NCBI GenBank assembly: GCA_963767475.1
Contig: CAVYEI010000002.1
Location: 248,001-312,000 of the forward strand
DNA length: 64,000 nt
Origin: WHSW01 sp963767475
Lineage (GTDB): Bacteria; Actinomycetota; Thermoleophilia; Solirubrobacterales; 70-9
Direction of reading: 5' to 3'
Below the pieces are notes generated by a model. That model was not told the DNA's origin. It saw only the letters and a program-made list of their open reading frames with translations, and did no database searches. Shown here piece after piece: positions 33,493-43,606 of the stretch (position 1 is the first letter of the stretch; each line of letters opens with the position of its first letter). A program made the position numbers and the translations under genes.

Positions 33493-33658
33493 TGGACCCG
33501 CTCGCGAATATGTCTCGCTCTTCGTCCTCGCCTTGGCGCTGATGATTTGCGCGAGGATCTGGCGACACACGCCAACCCGTAAATGCCATCTCTGCAGCGC
33601 CCAGGTCGAGCTCGGCAGGGGACGCTGCCAGGTCTGTAACTACCGATTCGAGGATTGA
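33492..33658 (+). CDS. Small single-TM zinc-ribbon protein (copy 2, frameshift near 33508)
   Basis: A tandem paralogue of the preceding gene. The ATG at 33492 overlaps its stop (TGATG) and gives MDPLA, then the frame shifts. With one base added near 33508 it runs YVSLFVLALALMICARIW (TM), KCHLCSAQVELGRGRCQVC (zinc ribbon) and ends YRFED. The shared AQVELGR core shows duplication. Without correction only an internal ATG gives a short ribbon lacking most of the TM helix. Confidence 0.5.
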
Positions 33659-33660
33659 AG

Positions 33661-34653
33661 ATGAAGCGACGTCAGCTCGGCGACAGCGATCTCGAGGTCT
33701 CGGAGATCTCGCTCGGCTCCTGGCTCACCTACTCCGGTGGGGTCGAGCGCGAGCACACGGAGGCCTGCACGCGGGCCGCCTTCGACGCCGGGATCAACTT
33801 CTTCGACACCGCCAACGTCTACGGCGTCGGCGCCGCCGAGGAGGCCTGGGGCGAGATCCTCGCCGATTACGAGCGCAGCTCCTACGTGCTCGCGACCAAG
33901 GTCTACTTCCCGATGTCCGAGCAGGACGTCGGGCTCTCGCGCGAGCAGATCGCGAAGCAGATCGATGCCTCGCTGGCGCGGCTGCGCACGGACTACGTCG
34001 ACCTCTACCAGTGCCACCGCTTCGACCCCGATACGCCGATCGAGGAGACGATGGAGGCGCTGACCGAGGTCGTCGAGTCGGGCAAGGCGCGCTACATCGG
34101 CTTCAGCGAGTGGACGCCGGAGCAGATCCGGGCCGGGCTCGAGGTCGCGGGCGCGGCCAAGCTCGTCTCCTCGCAGCCGCAGTACAACATGATCTGGCGC
34201 GCCCCCGAGGCCGAGGTGCTCGAGCTCTGCGCCGCCAACGGGATCTCGCAGATCGTCTGGTCGCCGCTCGCACAGGGGGTGCTGACCGGCAAGTACACGC
34301 CCGGGTCGGAGCCGCCCGCCGACTCGCGCGCCGCCAGCGACGAGATGAGCTTCGCGATCGAGCGCTACATGGACGACCGGGTGCTGGAGGCGGTCCAGGG
34401 CCTGGGCGCGATCGCCGACGAGGCGGGGCTGACGATGACCCAACTGGCGCTCGCATGGGTCCTGCGCCGCCCCGAGCTCGCCTCGGCGATCATCGGCGCC
34501 TCGCGCCCGGAGCAGGTGCACGCCAATGTCGCCGCCTCCGGGATCGAGCTCTCCGCCGACACGCTGGCCGCGATCGACGCGGCGCTCGAGGGCGTGATCG
34601 TCGCCGGCCCGAAGCTGGCGGGGTTCGCGCGCGAGGGCGTCAAGCACCGCTAG
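33661..34653 (+). CDS. Aldo/keto reductase (Kv-beta/YghZ-like)
   Basis: 330 residues. The TIM-barrel AKR tetrad is visible: FDTANVYGVG (Asp, Tyr), LATKVYF (Lys) and LYQCHRFDPDTP (His). YIGFSEWTPEQI, QPQYNMIWR and the NADPH-binding C-terminal AIIGASRPEQV are conserved. The FDTANVYG/QYN pattern is nearest AKR6/YghZ-type proteins. It reduces aldehydes or ketones with NADPH; substrate unknown. A TTG two codons upstream is in frame but the ATG at 33661 fits the family (MKRRQLGDSDLEVS). It overlaps the ThuA-like gene by one base. Confidence 0.88.
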   Translation: MKRRQLGDSDLEVSEISLGSWLTYSGGVEREHTEACTRAAFDAGINFFDTANVYGVGAAEEAWGEILADYERSSYVLATKVYFPMSEQDVGLSREQIAKQIDASLARLRTDYVDLYQCHRFDPDTPIEETMEALTEVVESGKARYIGFSEWTPEQIRAGLEVAGAAKLVSSQPQYNMIWRAPEAEVLELCAANGISQIVWSPLAQGVLTGKYTPGSEPPADSRAASDEMSFAIERYMDDRVLEAVQGLGAIADEAGLTMTQLALAWVLRRPELASAIIGASRPEQVHANVAASGIELSADTLAAIDAALEGVIVAGPKLAGFAREGVKHR

Positions 34654-35432
34654 TGACGGCGCGGGCAGCCGCTGTCGCTGTCGCGCTCGTCGCCTTCGCG
34701 GCGGCCGGCGCGGGAAGCGGCGCGGCGGCGCCCGACAGCGGCTCGCGCCCGGACTTTCGCGTCCTCGTCTACTTCGAGGCGGACTCATTTCACTACTCGG
34801 TGGGCTCGGCGCCGGCGGCCGTCGCCGCGATCGAGGCGCTTGGCGAGCGCCACTCGTTCGGCGTCGCCTCGCGCCAGAACCCGATCGTCTTTCGCTCCGA
34901 GGTCCTGCGCCACTACGACGCGATCGTCTTCGCCAGCCCCGACGGCGAGGTGCTCGACGAGGCCCAGCAGGCGGCGTTCGAGCGCTTCGTCGGCCGCGGC
35001 GGTGGCTTCGTCGGCATCCACGCGGCGACGACGGCGGAGGCGTCCTGGCCGTTCTACGTCGAGCTGGTGGGAGCGCTGTTCGTCTCGCACCCGCCGATCC
35101 AGCCCGCGGCGCTGGTCGTCGAAGACCGCGACCATCCCTCGACCGCCCGCCTGCCCCGCCACTGGGTGCGCTCCGACGAGTGGTACGACTTCGACCGCGA
35201 TCCCCGCCCTGATGTGCACGTGCTGGTCAGCGCCGACGAGTCGAGCTACAGCGGCGGGACGATGGGTGCCAGCCACCCGATCACCTGGTGTCAGCGCTAC
35301 GCCGGCGGGCGCTCCTGGTACACGGCGATGGGCCACCCGCCCGAGGCCTACGCCGAGCCGGCGCTGCGCCGCCACCTGCTGGGCGCGATCCGCTGGGCCG
35401 CGGGCGACGAGCCCGGCGACTGCCGCGCCTAG
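34653..35432 (+). CDS. Secreted ThuA-like protein
   Basis: 259 residues from GTG 34653 (overlapping the AKR stop). A signal peptide (AAAVAVALVAFAAAGAGSGAAA) precedes a ThuA/GATase1-like domain: RVLVYFEADSFHYSV, YDAIVFASPDGEVLDEAQQAAFE, FVGRGGGFVGIHAATTAEASWPFYVELVGA, and PITWCQRYAGGRSWYTAMGHPPEAY. ThuA is linked to trehalose and other keto-disaccharide use. Export is atypical of Agrobacterium ThuA but common in large ThuA-domain proteins. It converges on a sugar ABC operon with Gfo/Idh and isomerase genes, so a shared sugar route is plausible but unproven. Confidence 0.8.
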   Translation: MTARAAAVAVALVAFAAAGAGSGAAAPDSGSRPDFRVLVYFEADSFHYSVGSAPAAVAAIEALGERHSFGVASRQNPIVFRSEVLRHYDAIVFASPDGEVLDEAQQAAFERFVGRGGGFVGIHAATTAEASWPFYVELVGALFVSHPPIQPAALVVEDRDHPSTARLPRHWVRSDEWYDFDRDPRPDVHVLVSADESSYSGGTMGASHPITWCQRYAGGRSWYTAMGHPPEAYAEPALRRHLLGAIRWAAGDEPGDCRA

Positions 35433-35447
35433 CGCCGCGAGCACGAA

Positions 35448-35489
35448 CACGAAGCCCGCCGAGCGCGCAAGGCGCCCGGCGGGCTCGTG
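35448..35489. terminator. Bidirectional hairpin terminator
   Basis: AGCCCGCCG (35453-35461) pairs with CGGCGGGCT (35477-35485), and outer CACG and CGTG extend the stem with one bulge. It lies between the convergent ThuA-like gene and the sugar-binding protein gene. Confidence 0.6.
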
Positions 35490-35501
35490 CGAGAGGAACG
35501 C

Positions 35502-36548
35502 CTAGTTGAACGCGTACTGCTCGTAGTCCTCCACGTTGTCCTGGGTGACCACCGCGGCGGGCACCACGATCTGGCGCGGAACCTCCGGCGGCACCAGCTC
35601 CGGGAAGCCCTCGCCGAGGGCGATCAGGCGGGCCATGTTGACCGCGGACGCCGCCATGTTCGGGTTGTAGAGGAAGGTCGCCCTGTAGAGACCGCCCTCC
35701 TTGATCTGATCCATCGCGTCCTGCGAGCCGCCGACGCCGGTGAGGAACATCTCCTCCTCGCGACCGGCGTTGCGGATCGCCTGGACGACGCCCTGGGCCA
35801 TATCGTCGTCGTGCGTGTACACGGCGTCGATCTGGTCCTCGGCGGTGAGGATGTTCTCCATCACCTTGAGCCCGGTGTCCGGATTGAAGTCACCAGGCTG
35901 GGAGGCGACGATCTCGACCCCGCCGTCCGGGCACTTCTTGTCCAGCTCGTCGGTGAACCCCTGGGTGCGCTCCTCGGTCACCGAGATCCCGGCCAGACCC
36001 TGGATCTCGACCACGTTGCCCTCGCAGTTGAGCTCCTCCGCGATGTAGTCGGCCGCCAGCACACCGATCTGGTAGTTGTCGCCGAGGATCGTCGCCGTCG
36101 CGGCGTCGGGCTCGGAGAACAGGCGATCGACGTTGATCACCGGGATTCCTGCGGCCTCCGCCTTCTGGGCAACCGGCGTCAGCGCCTCGCCGTCCTGCGG
36201 CAAAACGACCAACGCGTCCGGGTCTTCCGAGATCGCCTGCTCGATCTGCTGCGCCTGCGAGTCGGAGTCGGCGGCCTCCAGGAGCTGGAAGTCGACGTCG
36301 TCGTATTGATCCGCGGCCGCCTGGGCGTTCTTGGAGATCGCCCCCAGCCAGCCGTGATCGGTGGGCGGCACGCTGGCGACGATGCTGACGGTCTCACCTG
36401 AGCCGCCGGCGTCGGTCCCGCCGCCGCCGGACTCAACCGTCGCCGGAGCGGTCACGGTCGTTGTCTCCTCACCGCCACCGCACGCTGCGAGGGCGAGCGC
36501 AAGGATCGCCGCCGCCGCGATCGAGATTGAAAGTCGCTTCAGCGACAT
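35502..36548 (-). CDS. Sugar ABC transporter substrate-binding protein (RbsB-like)
   Basis: 348 residues with a lipoprotein signal (AAAAILALALAACGGGEE, Cys about 23). The periplasmic-binding fold type I follows: SIVASVPPTDHGWLGAISKNAQ, QIEQAISEDPDALVVLPQDGEAL, IPVINVDRLFSEP, AADYIAEELNCEGNVVEIQG, DQIDAVYTHDDDMAQGVVQAI and FLTGVGGSQDAM, as in ribose/galactose-type binding proteins. It captures a sugar outside the membrane for the permease and ATPase encoded upstream. Ligand is not readable. AGAGG precedes the ATG. It is the last gene of the operon. Confidence 0.9.
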   Translation of the reverse strand: MSLKRLSISIAAAAILALALAACGGGEETTTVTAPATVESGGGGTDAGGSGETVSIVASVPPTDHGWLGAISKNAQAAADQYDDVDFQLLEAADSDSQAQQIEQAISEDPDALVVLPQDGEALTPVAQKAEAAGIPVINVDRLFSEPDAATATILGDNYQIGVLAADYIAEELNCEGNVVEIQGLAGISVTEERTQGFTDELDKKCPDGGVEIVASQPGDFNPDTGLKVMENILTAEDQIDAVYTHDDDMAQGVVQAIRNAGREEEMFLTGVGGSQDAMDQIKEGGLYRATFLYNPNMAASAVNMARLIALGEGFPELVPPEVPRQIVVPAAVVTQDNVEDYEQYAFN

Positions 36549-36606
36549 GAGATACCTCTCCTCCTGTTGTTGTTGGAACGCGTTTTGAAAGCTGCTTGAG
36601 GCGCGG

Positions 36607-37589
36607 TCACGAGAGCCGGGCCTCCGGGCGCTGGAGCAACACGGCCCCGAGCACGATCGCCCCCTTGGTGATCTGCTGGACCTCCGTCGAGAGGTTGAGC
36701 TGGGTCATGAGGCTGAAGATGAGCGCGAACGTGAGCACCCCGAGGAAGGTGCCGACGATCGTGGCCCGGCCTCCCATCAGGCTGGTGCCGCCGATGACCA
36801 CGGCGCCGATCGCGTCGAGCTCGTAGAGGTTGCCGCTCACCGGCGAGGCGCTGCCGAGGCGGGCGCAGAGCAGCACGGTGGCGATCCCGACGAGGAAGCC
36901 GGAGAGCACGTAGACGCTGAAGATCACCCGGCGTACGGGCACGCCGGCGATCCGCGCCGCCTCGCGATTCCCGCCCACGGCGACGACGTGGCGCCCGTAG
37001 CGCGAGCGGTTGAGCCCGATCCAGCCGGCGATCGTGACCCCGAGGAAGATGTAGATCGAGACCGGGATGCCGAAGATCTCGCCGGTGCCGAACCAAAGCA
37101 GCGAGAAAGGCGCCGGATCTCCGAACGAGCCGCCGTTCAGGTCGAGCAGCCCCACGGGTTGCTTGTCGTTCAGCAATAACGCCAGGCCCTTGCCGATCGA
37201 GAACATCGCCAGGGTGGCGATGAACGGGACCACGCGCCCGAAGGCGATCGAGGTCGCGTTCACGGTTCCGAGCAGGGTGGCGAAGCCGACGGCGCCGAGG
37301 ATGAACAGCCAGGTGCTGCCGTCGGGGTCGACGAGCACGCCGCCGAACACTCCGGCGGCCGCGAGCACCGAGCCGACCGAGAGGTCGATCCCGCCGGTCG
37401 CGATCACGAATGTCATCCCGATCGCGATCACGCCGACGACGCTCGCCTGGGTGAGCATGTTGCGGACGTTGTCCCAGGTCGGGAACGAATCCGGCTTCAG
37501 GATCGCGCCGACGACGAAGAGCACGATGACGACGATCGCGAGCGCGTATTCCTGCAGCTCGAGGGCGCCGAAGCGCTGACGCAGAACGC

Positions 37590-37593
<4 letters not shown>
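36607..37593 (-). CDS. Sugar ABC transporter permease (RbsC-like)
   Basis: 328 residues with eight or more TM helices. The BPD_transp_2 signature includes FVIATGGIDLSVGSVLAAAG (the conserved GGIDLSVG) and GAVVIGGTSLMGGRATIVGTFLG. It forms the membrane channel with RbsA- and RbsB-like partners. The ATG overlaps the ATPase stop (ATGA at 37590-37593). A 58-bp gap separates it from the binding protein, which has its own Shine-Dalgarno. Confidence 0.92.
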
Positions 37594-39136
<1,543 letters not shown>

Positions 39137-39140
<4 letters not shown>

Positions 39141-40060
39141 GCGGCCACCAGCGGACTGAGGTTGCGGTGGGCGATCTCGAGCCCGGCCTCGATCTTCTCC
39201 GGAGTGCCACCCCATTCCGGGTCCTCGTGCTCGACCGAGAGCACGCCGTCAAAGCCGCCGGCGCGCAGCGTCTCGACGTAGCCGGGAAAGTCGACCTCGC
39301 CGAGGCCGGGGACGCGGAACCGCCACCAGCCCATGTCCCAGGGGTCGGACTCGCGGGTCGAAGTGCGGCCGAAGAAGCCGTAGCGGTTGCGCTCGGCGGG
39401 GAAGGTCTCGGCGTCCTTGGCGTGGGCGTGGATCACCTTGTCGACGTACGGCTTCAGCGCCTCGACCGGGTCGATCCCGATCCAGAGCAGATGCGAGGGA
39501 TCGAAGTTGAGCCACAGGCCGAGGTCGAACATCCACTCCCAGAGCTCGGGCGAGTAGGCGAGGTTGCCCGGGTAGCCGTCCGGATGCCAGCCCTCCATGA
39601 CGCAGTTCTCGATCATCAGCCGCACGCCGTGCTCGCCCGCGTAGTCGACCAGCGGCGGCAGCACCCGCTCCGCCTCGCGCAGGTTGTCGGCGACGCTGAG
39701 TGAGTTGTCGCGGCCGACGAAGGTGCCAACCGGGACCTCGCCGAGCGCCGCGGCCGCGTCGATGCAGGCGCGCAGGTGGGCATGGATCGCCTCCCGCTGC
39801 GCCGGCTCCGGGTGCAGGTTGTTGTCGTAGTAGGCGAGCGCCGAGAGCTCGAGCTCGTTGCCGTCGAGCGCCGCGCGCACGCGCTCGGCTTCGGCCTCGT
39901 CCCACTCATCGGCGGCGATGTGGCGAGCGACGAAGGGACGGTCGCCGAGCCGCGGCCAGGCGGCGAGCTCGAGCGCCTCGTAGCCATGGCCGCCCGCCCA
40001 CTCGGCCACCTGCTCGAGCTCGCGCTCGGGCATGCAGGCGCTGAGCAGCCCGAGCCTCAT
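39137..40060 (-). CDS. Sugar phosphate isomerase/epimerase (xylose isomerase-like TIM barrel)
   Basis: 307 residues, an AP_endonuc_2 TIM barrel. MRLGLLSACMPERELEQVAEWA opens it; metal-site acidic and His residues are suggested by VRLMIENCVMEGWHP, LWLNFDPSHLLWIGIDP, KVIHAHAKDAE and VLSVEHEDPEW. Members isomerise or epimerise keto-sugars or inosose. Its place between a Gfo/Idh dehydrogenase and the ABC importer suggests it acts on the dehydrogenase product. The ATG overlaps the previous stop (TGATG), supporting this start. Confidence 0.86.
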
Positions 40061-41301
40061 CAAATCTCCCGCCTCAACGGCGGCGGGGCTCCGCTTCGGC
40101 CTCCGGCCTCCGCGATCGCGGGCACCTCTACCCATTCGCGGCTGCCCGCCGACTGCAGCACCGCCTCGGTGATCCGGGCCGCGCGCACGCCGTCGGCGAG
40201 GCCCGGCAGCCCGTCGGCCGCGGCGGCGCCGCCGATCGCGGCGTAGGTCTCGGCGACGAAGGCGTCGAAGCAGTCCTGATAGCCCTGCGGATGGCCGCCG
40301 GGCAGGGTCACGTAGGCGGCCGCGGCGGGCTCCAGGGTGTCGAAGTCGCGCGGGACCCGCTCGGTCCCCGAGCGCCTGCCGACCCACAGCGTCTCGGGCT
40401 GCTCCTGCTGGAAGCTGACGGCGGCGTCGGTGCCGGAGATCTCGAACCAGAGATGGTTCTTGCGGCCCGCCGACACCTGCGAGATCACGGTCGAGCCGAC
40501 GATCCCGGCGTCGGTCTCGAACATGACCACGGCGATGTCCTCGGTCTCGACCGCACGCGGGCTGCCCGCTCCGTCGCCGCGCTCGAACGAGCGTGCCTCA
40601 CGGCGCGAGCGCCGCTCGTGGGCGCGGGCCGTGCGCGCGGCCAGCGCGACGATCCGCTGCCCGCTGACGAACTCGATCAGGTCACACCAGTGCGAGCCGA
40701 TGTCGGCGAATGCCCGCGACGGACCGCCGAGGTCCGGCTCGACGCGCCAGTTGTCGTCGGTCGCCGCCAGTAGCCAGTCCTGGAGGTAGCCGCCGTGCAG
40801 CAGCCGCAGTTCGCCAAGCGCCCCGGCGCGGGCTCGCCCGCGAGCCTCGCGAACGGTCGGGTAGTAGCGGTAGACGAACGGCACCGTCACCACCCGCCCG
40901 GCCTCGCGCGCGATCTCCAGCAGCTCGGCCGCCCCGGCCGCGTCGAGCGCCACGGGCTTCTCGCAGATCACGTGCTTGCCGGCCTCGAGCGCGGCGCGCG
41001 TGAGCGGCAGGTGGAGGTGGTTGGGGGTGCAGATATGGACCACGTCGACGTCGTCGGAGGCGACCAGCTCCTCGGCGGTGACGAAGGCGCGCCCGGCGCC
41101 GACGTCGACGGCCGCGGCGAGGGCGCGATCGGGGGTCGAGGCGGCGACGCCGACCAGCTGGGCTCCCGCGAGCCGGGCCGAGCGGGCGTGTACGCGGCCG
41201 ATGAACCCGGTGCCGACGATGCCGATCCGCAGGCGGTCGTCGGCCTCTCGCACCGCGGACGACGACGGGCCTAAAGCGATGGAGCCTCTCTCCCTCTCCA
41301 C
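40060..41301 (-). CDS. Gfo/Idh/MocA family oxidoreductase
   Basis: 413 residues from GTG 41301; a GTG at 41253 is an alternative that begins just before RIGIVGTGFIGRVHARS, the NAD(P) site. VVHICTPNHLHLPLTRAALEAGKHVICEKPVAL carries the conserved EKP lysine. The C-terminal domain has DIGSHWCDLIEFVSG (His for catalysis) and GYQDCFDAFVAETY. It oxidises a sugar hydroxyl (inositol, glucoside or similar). As first gene of the operon it is preceded by TTGACA-17-TAGGTT with the -10 box 6 nt from the GTG, which supports a leaderless 41301 start. Confidence 0.9.
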   Translation of the reverse strand: MERERGSIALGPSSSAVREADDRLRIGIVGTGFIGRVHARSARLAGAQLVGVAASTPDRALAAAVDVGAGRAFVTAEELVASDDVDVVHICTPNHLHLPLTRAALEAGKHVICEKPVALDAAGAAELLEIAREAGRVVTVPFVYRYYPTVREARGRARAGALGELRLLHGGYLQDWLLAATDDNWRVEPDLGGPSRAFADIGSHWCDLIEFVSGQRIVALAARTARAHERRSRREARSFERGDGAGSPRAVETEDIAVVMFETDAGIVGSTVISQVSAGRKNHLWFEISGTDAAVSFQQEQPETLWVGRRSGTERVPRDFDTLEPAAAAYVTLPGGHPQGYQDCFDAFVAETYAAIGGAAAADGLPGLADGVRAARITEAVLQSAGSREWVEVPAIAEAGGRSGAPPPLRREI

Positions 41302-41307
41302 GCCGCG

Positions 41308-41336
41308 AACCTATTCAACTTCTGCATGCATGTCAA
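41308..41336 (-). promoter_or_regulatory. Promoter of the sugar catabolic operon
   Basis: On the minus strand a perfect TTGACA (41331-41336), a 17-bp spacer and TAGGTT (41308-41313) lie just upstream of the GTG at 41301. It is the strongest -35/-10 pair in the window. The region is distinctly AT-richer than its surroundings. Confidence 0.7.
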
Positions 41337-41373
41337 GCAAAAGTTTGCGGTCGAACACGTTGAAGTCCGGAAA

Positions 41374-41392
41374 TTCCCCTGTTCAAGGGGAA
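41374..41392. promoter_or_regulatory. Inverted repeat between sugar operon and ROK gene, possible ROK operator
   Basis: TTCCCC and GGGGAA are 6-bp arms around a 7-nt centre (TGTTCAA). A TTGACA lies further along at 41404-41409 towards the ROK gene. The position between divergent genes fits an operator for the ROK repressor. Confidence 0.4.
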
Positions 41393-41440
41393 CTTTCGTT
41401 GTCTTGACAAGCTGAATCGGCGGTGATTCACTGCTTCGCG

Positions 41441-42674
41441 ATGACGCGGGACCCGGTCAGCGCCGCGCACCCTCTCGGACCGGGGACGATGCTGCAGCTG
41501 ATCCGGGAGGCCGACGGCACCACCCGCGCCGACCTCTCGGCGCTCACCGGCCTGGCGCGCTCGACGATCGCCCAGCGGCTCGAGCAGCTGCGGGCGCAGG
41601 GTCTGCTGCGCGAGGTCGGTGAGAGCGACTCGACCGGCGGCCGGCCGCCGATGATGCTCGCCTTCAACGAGGACGCGGGTGTGGTTTTCGCCGCCGACCT
41701 CGGTGCAACCCACGCGCGGCTGGCGATTACCAACCTCGGCGGCACCGTGCTCGCCGAGGACAGCGGCGACATGCCGATCGCCGAGGGCCCGGAGGTGGTG
41801 CTCAACTGGGCCGACGACCGCTTCCACGCCCTCCTGCGCGAGCTCGGCCGCGAGGACGAGGACGTGCGCGGAATCGGGATCGGCGTTCCCGGGCCGGTCG
41901 AGCACGCGACCGGGCGGCCGCGCAACCCGCCGATCATGCCGGGCTGGGACGGTTACCCGATCCCGGAGCGCTTCGCCGACCGCTACCGGGTCCCGGTGCT
42001 GGTCGACAACGACGTCAACATCATGGCGCTGGGCGAGCATTGGACCAGCTGGCGCCAGGTCGACGACCTGCTGTTCATCAAGGTGGCCACGGGCATCGGC
42101 TGCGGCGTCGTCGTCGACGGGCGAATCCACCGCGGCGCCGACGGGGCCGCCGGCGACATCGGCCACATCCGCGTCGCCGCCGGCGAGCGAGCGGACGAGA
42201 TCATCTGCAGCTGCGGCAACATCGGCTGCCTGGAGGCGCTCGCGGGCGGCGCGCGCGATGGCGCGGCAGCTGAGCGAGCAGGGGCTCGACGCCGCCGACT
42301 CGCGCGCCGTGGTCGCCCTGGCGCGCGCCGGCGAGCCGGCGGCGGTGCGCCTGGTGCGCGACTCGGGGCGCTTGATCGGCGAGGTGCTGGCCGCCTCGGT
42401 CAACCTCTACAACCCGTCGGTGATCGTGATCGGCGGCGACGTCGCCCAGGCTCACGAGCAGCTGCTGGCCGGGGTCCGGGAGGTCGTCTACCAGCGCTCG
42501 CTGCCGCTGGCCACCCGCCACCTGCGCGTCGTCCGCAGCCAGCTCGCCGACCGCGCCGGCGTGATCGGCGCCGCGGTGATGGTGATCGAGCGGATCCTCT
42601 CGCCGGCGGCGATCGACGCGGCGATCGCCTCGGCCCCGCCCGGCGAGCGTGCGTTCGCCGTCGAGCCGGGGTAG
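41441..42674 (+). CDS. ROK family transcriptional repressor (frameshift near 42253)
   Basis: The first frame from ATG 41441 has a winged helix (TTRADLSALTGLARSTIAQRLEQL, about 28-52) and a sugar-kinase-like fold: FAADLGATHARLAITNLGG, GIGIGVPGPVEH, VDNDVNIMALGEHW, and the ROK zinc motif GHI...CSCGNIGCLEA. After LAGG the frame derails; dropping one base in the GCGCGCGCG run restores AMARQLSEQGL..., PSVIVIGGDVAQAHE and a stop at 42674. It should repress the divergent sugar operon and respond to the imported sugar. A GTG at 41423 is in frame but less likely. Confidence 0.82.
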
Positions 42675-42693
42675 GTTGCTGCGCCTCGGTCGA

Positions 42694-43548
42694 TCAGGCC
42701 GGGGCAGCGCGACCGCGGACCACCGCGACCATCCGCGGACGCGTACCAGCCGTGCCCCGTGGCCTGGCGTGGCCGCGGCGGCTCTTGGCCAGGCGCAGAC
42801 GCTCCGCGGCGTGCTCCTGCAGGGCGACCGGATCGCCCTCGCCGGCGGCGGCACCGAAGGAAGCCGAGATGCGGCCGTCGCAGAGGCCGGCCGCGACCAC
42901 CGAGGCGCTGAGGCGCGCTCCGGCGTTGATCGCGCCTTCGACCGGCGTCTGCGGCATCAGCAGGGCGAACCGGTCGCCGCCGAGGTGGAAGCATTCGTCG
43001 GCGAAGCGCGAGCTGGAGAGGATCCGTGCGACCTCGCGCACGGCCTCGTCGCCGGCGCGGCGACCGAGCTTGTCGTTGACCGCGTCGAGTCCGTGGAGGT
43101 CGAAGATGCAGAGCGCCAGCGGCTGGGAGTAGCGGCGCGCCCGCGCCGCCTCGATCGCGAGCCGCTGGTCGAACGTGCGCCGGTTCGGAAGCCCGGTGAG
43201 CGCGTCGCCGCGGGGAGCGCCGCCGGCAACCGCGTCGGCCGACAGAAGCACGGCAACCGTTGCGGCGAGCTGCTCGAGGGCGGCGACCTGATCGCCGGTG
43301 AAGTGGCGCGCATCGACGGCCTCGACCTTGAGCACCCCGGCGATCGTGTCGCGGTCGCGGATCGCGACCGCGATCGTCGAAGCGGTGCCGCTGAGTGGCG
43401 TACCCGAGGTGGCCGCCGGCAGCAGACGCTCGCCGTCGATCAGCTCGATCGAAGCGCAGTCGGCGGCGGTCAGTCCGCGAGCTCGAGCGCAGATCAGCTC
43501 GCAGGCGACGTCGAAGTCCACATCGGCGATCTCGCGTACTTCGGCCAT
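42694..43548 (-). CDS. GAF-GGDEF protein with degenerate signature
   Basis: 284 residues from ATG 43548. A GAF-like sensor (about 2-107; DVACELICARARGL, ASIELIDGERLL, FTGDQVAALEQLAATVAVL) precedes a GGDEF fold with DALTGLPNRRTFDQRL and FDLHGLDAVNDKLG. The signature is GGDRF (about 190-194): the second acidic residue is Arg, so cyclase activity is doubtful. It may be a GTP or c-di-GMP binding receptor. A frame extension to 43602 starts inside the terminator hairpin of the upstream gene and is rejected. Confidence 0.8.
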   Translation of the reverse strand: MAEVREIADVDFDVACELICARARGLTAADCASIELIDGERLLPAATSGTPLSGTASTIAVAIRDRDTIAGVLKVEAVDARHFTGDQVAALEQLAATVAVLLSADAVAGGAPRGDALTGLPNRRTFDQRLAIEAARARRYSQPLALCIFDLHGLDAVNDKLGRRAGDEAVREVARILSSSRFADECFHLGGDRFALLMPQTPVEGAINAGARLSASVVAAGLCDGRISASFGAAAGEGDPVALQEHAAERLRLAKSRRGHARPRGTAGTRPRMVAVVRGRAAPA

Positions 43549-43584
43549 GGCCGTGAGATCGGCTGCCTCGGCGACTGGCTTTAA

Positions 43585-43599
43585 CCCCGCAAGGCGGGG
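43585..43599 (-). terminator. Hairpin after the hemolysin III gene
   Basis: CCCCGC (43585-43590) and GCGGGG (43594-43599) enclose an AAG loop, starting 8 bp after the hemolysin III stop in the minus direction and followed by TTAAA. Confidence 0.5.
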
Positions 43600-43606
43600 C
43601 AAACGT

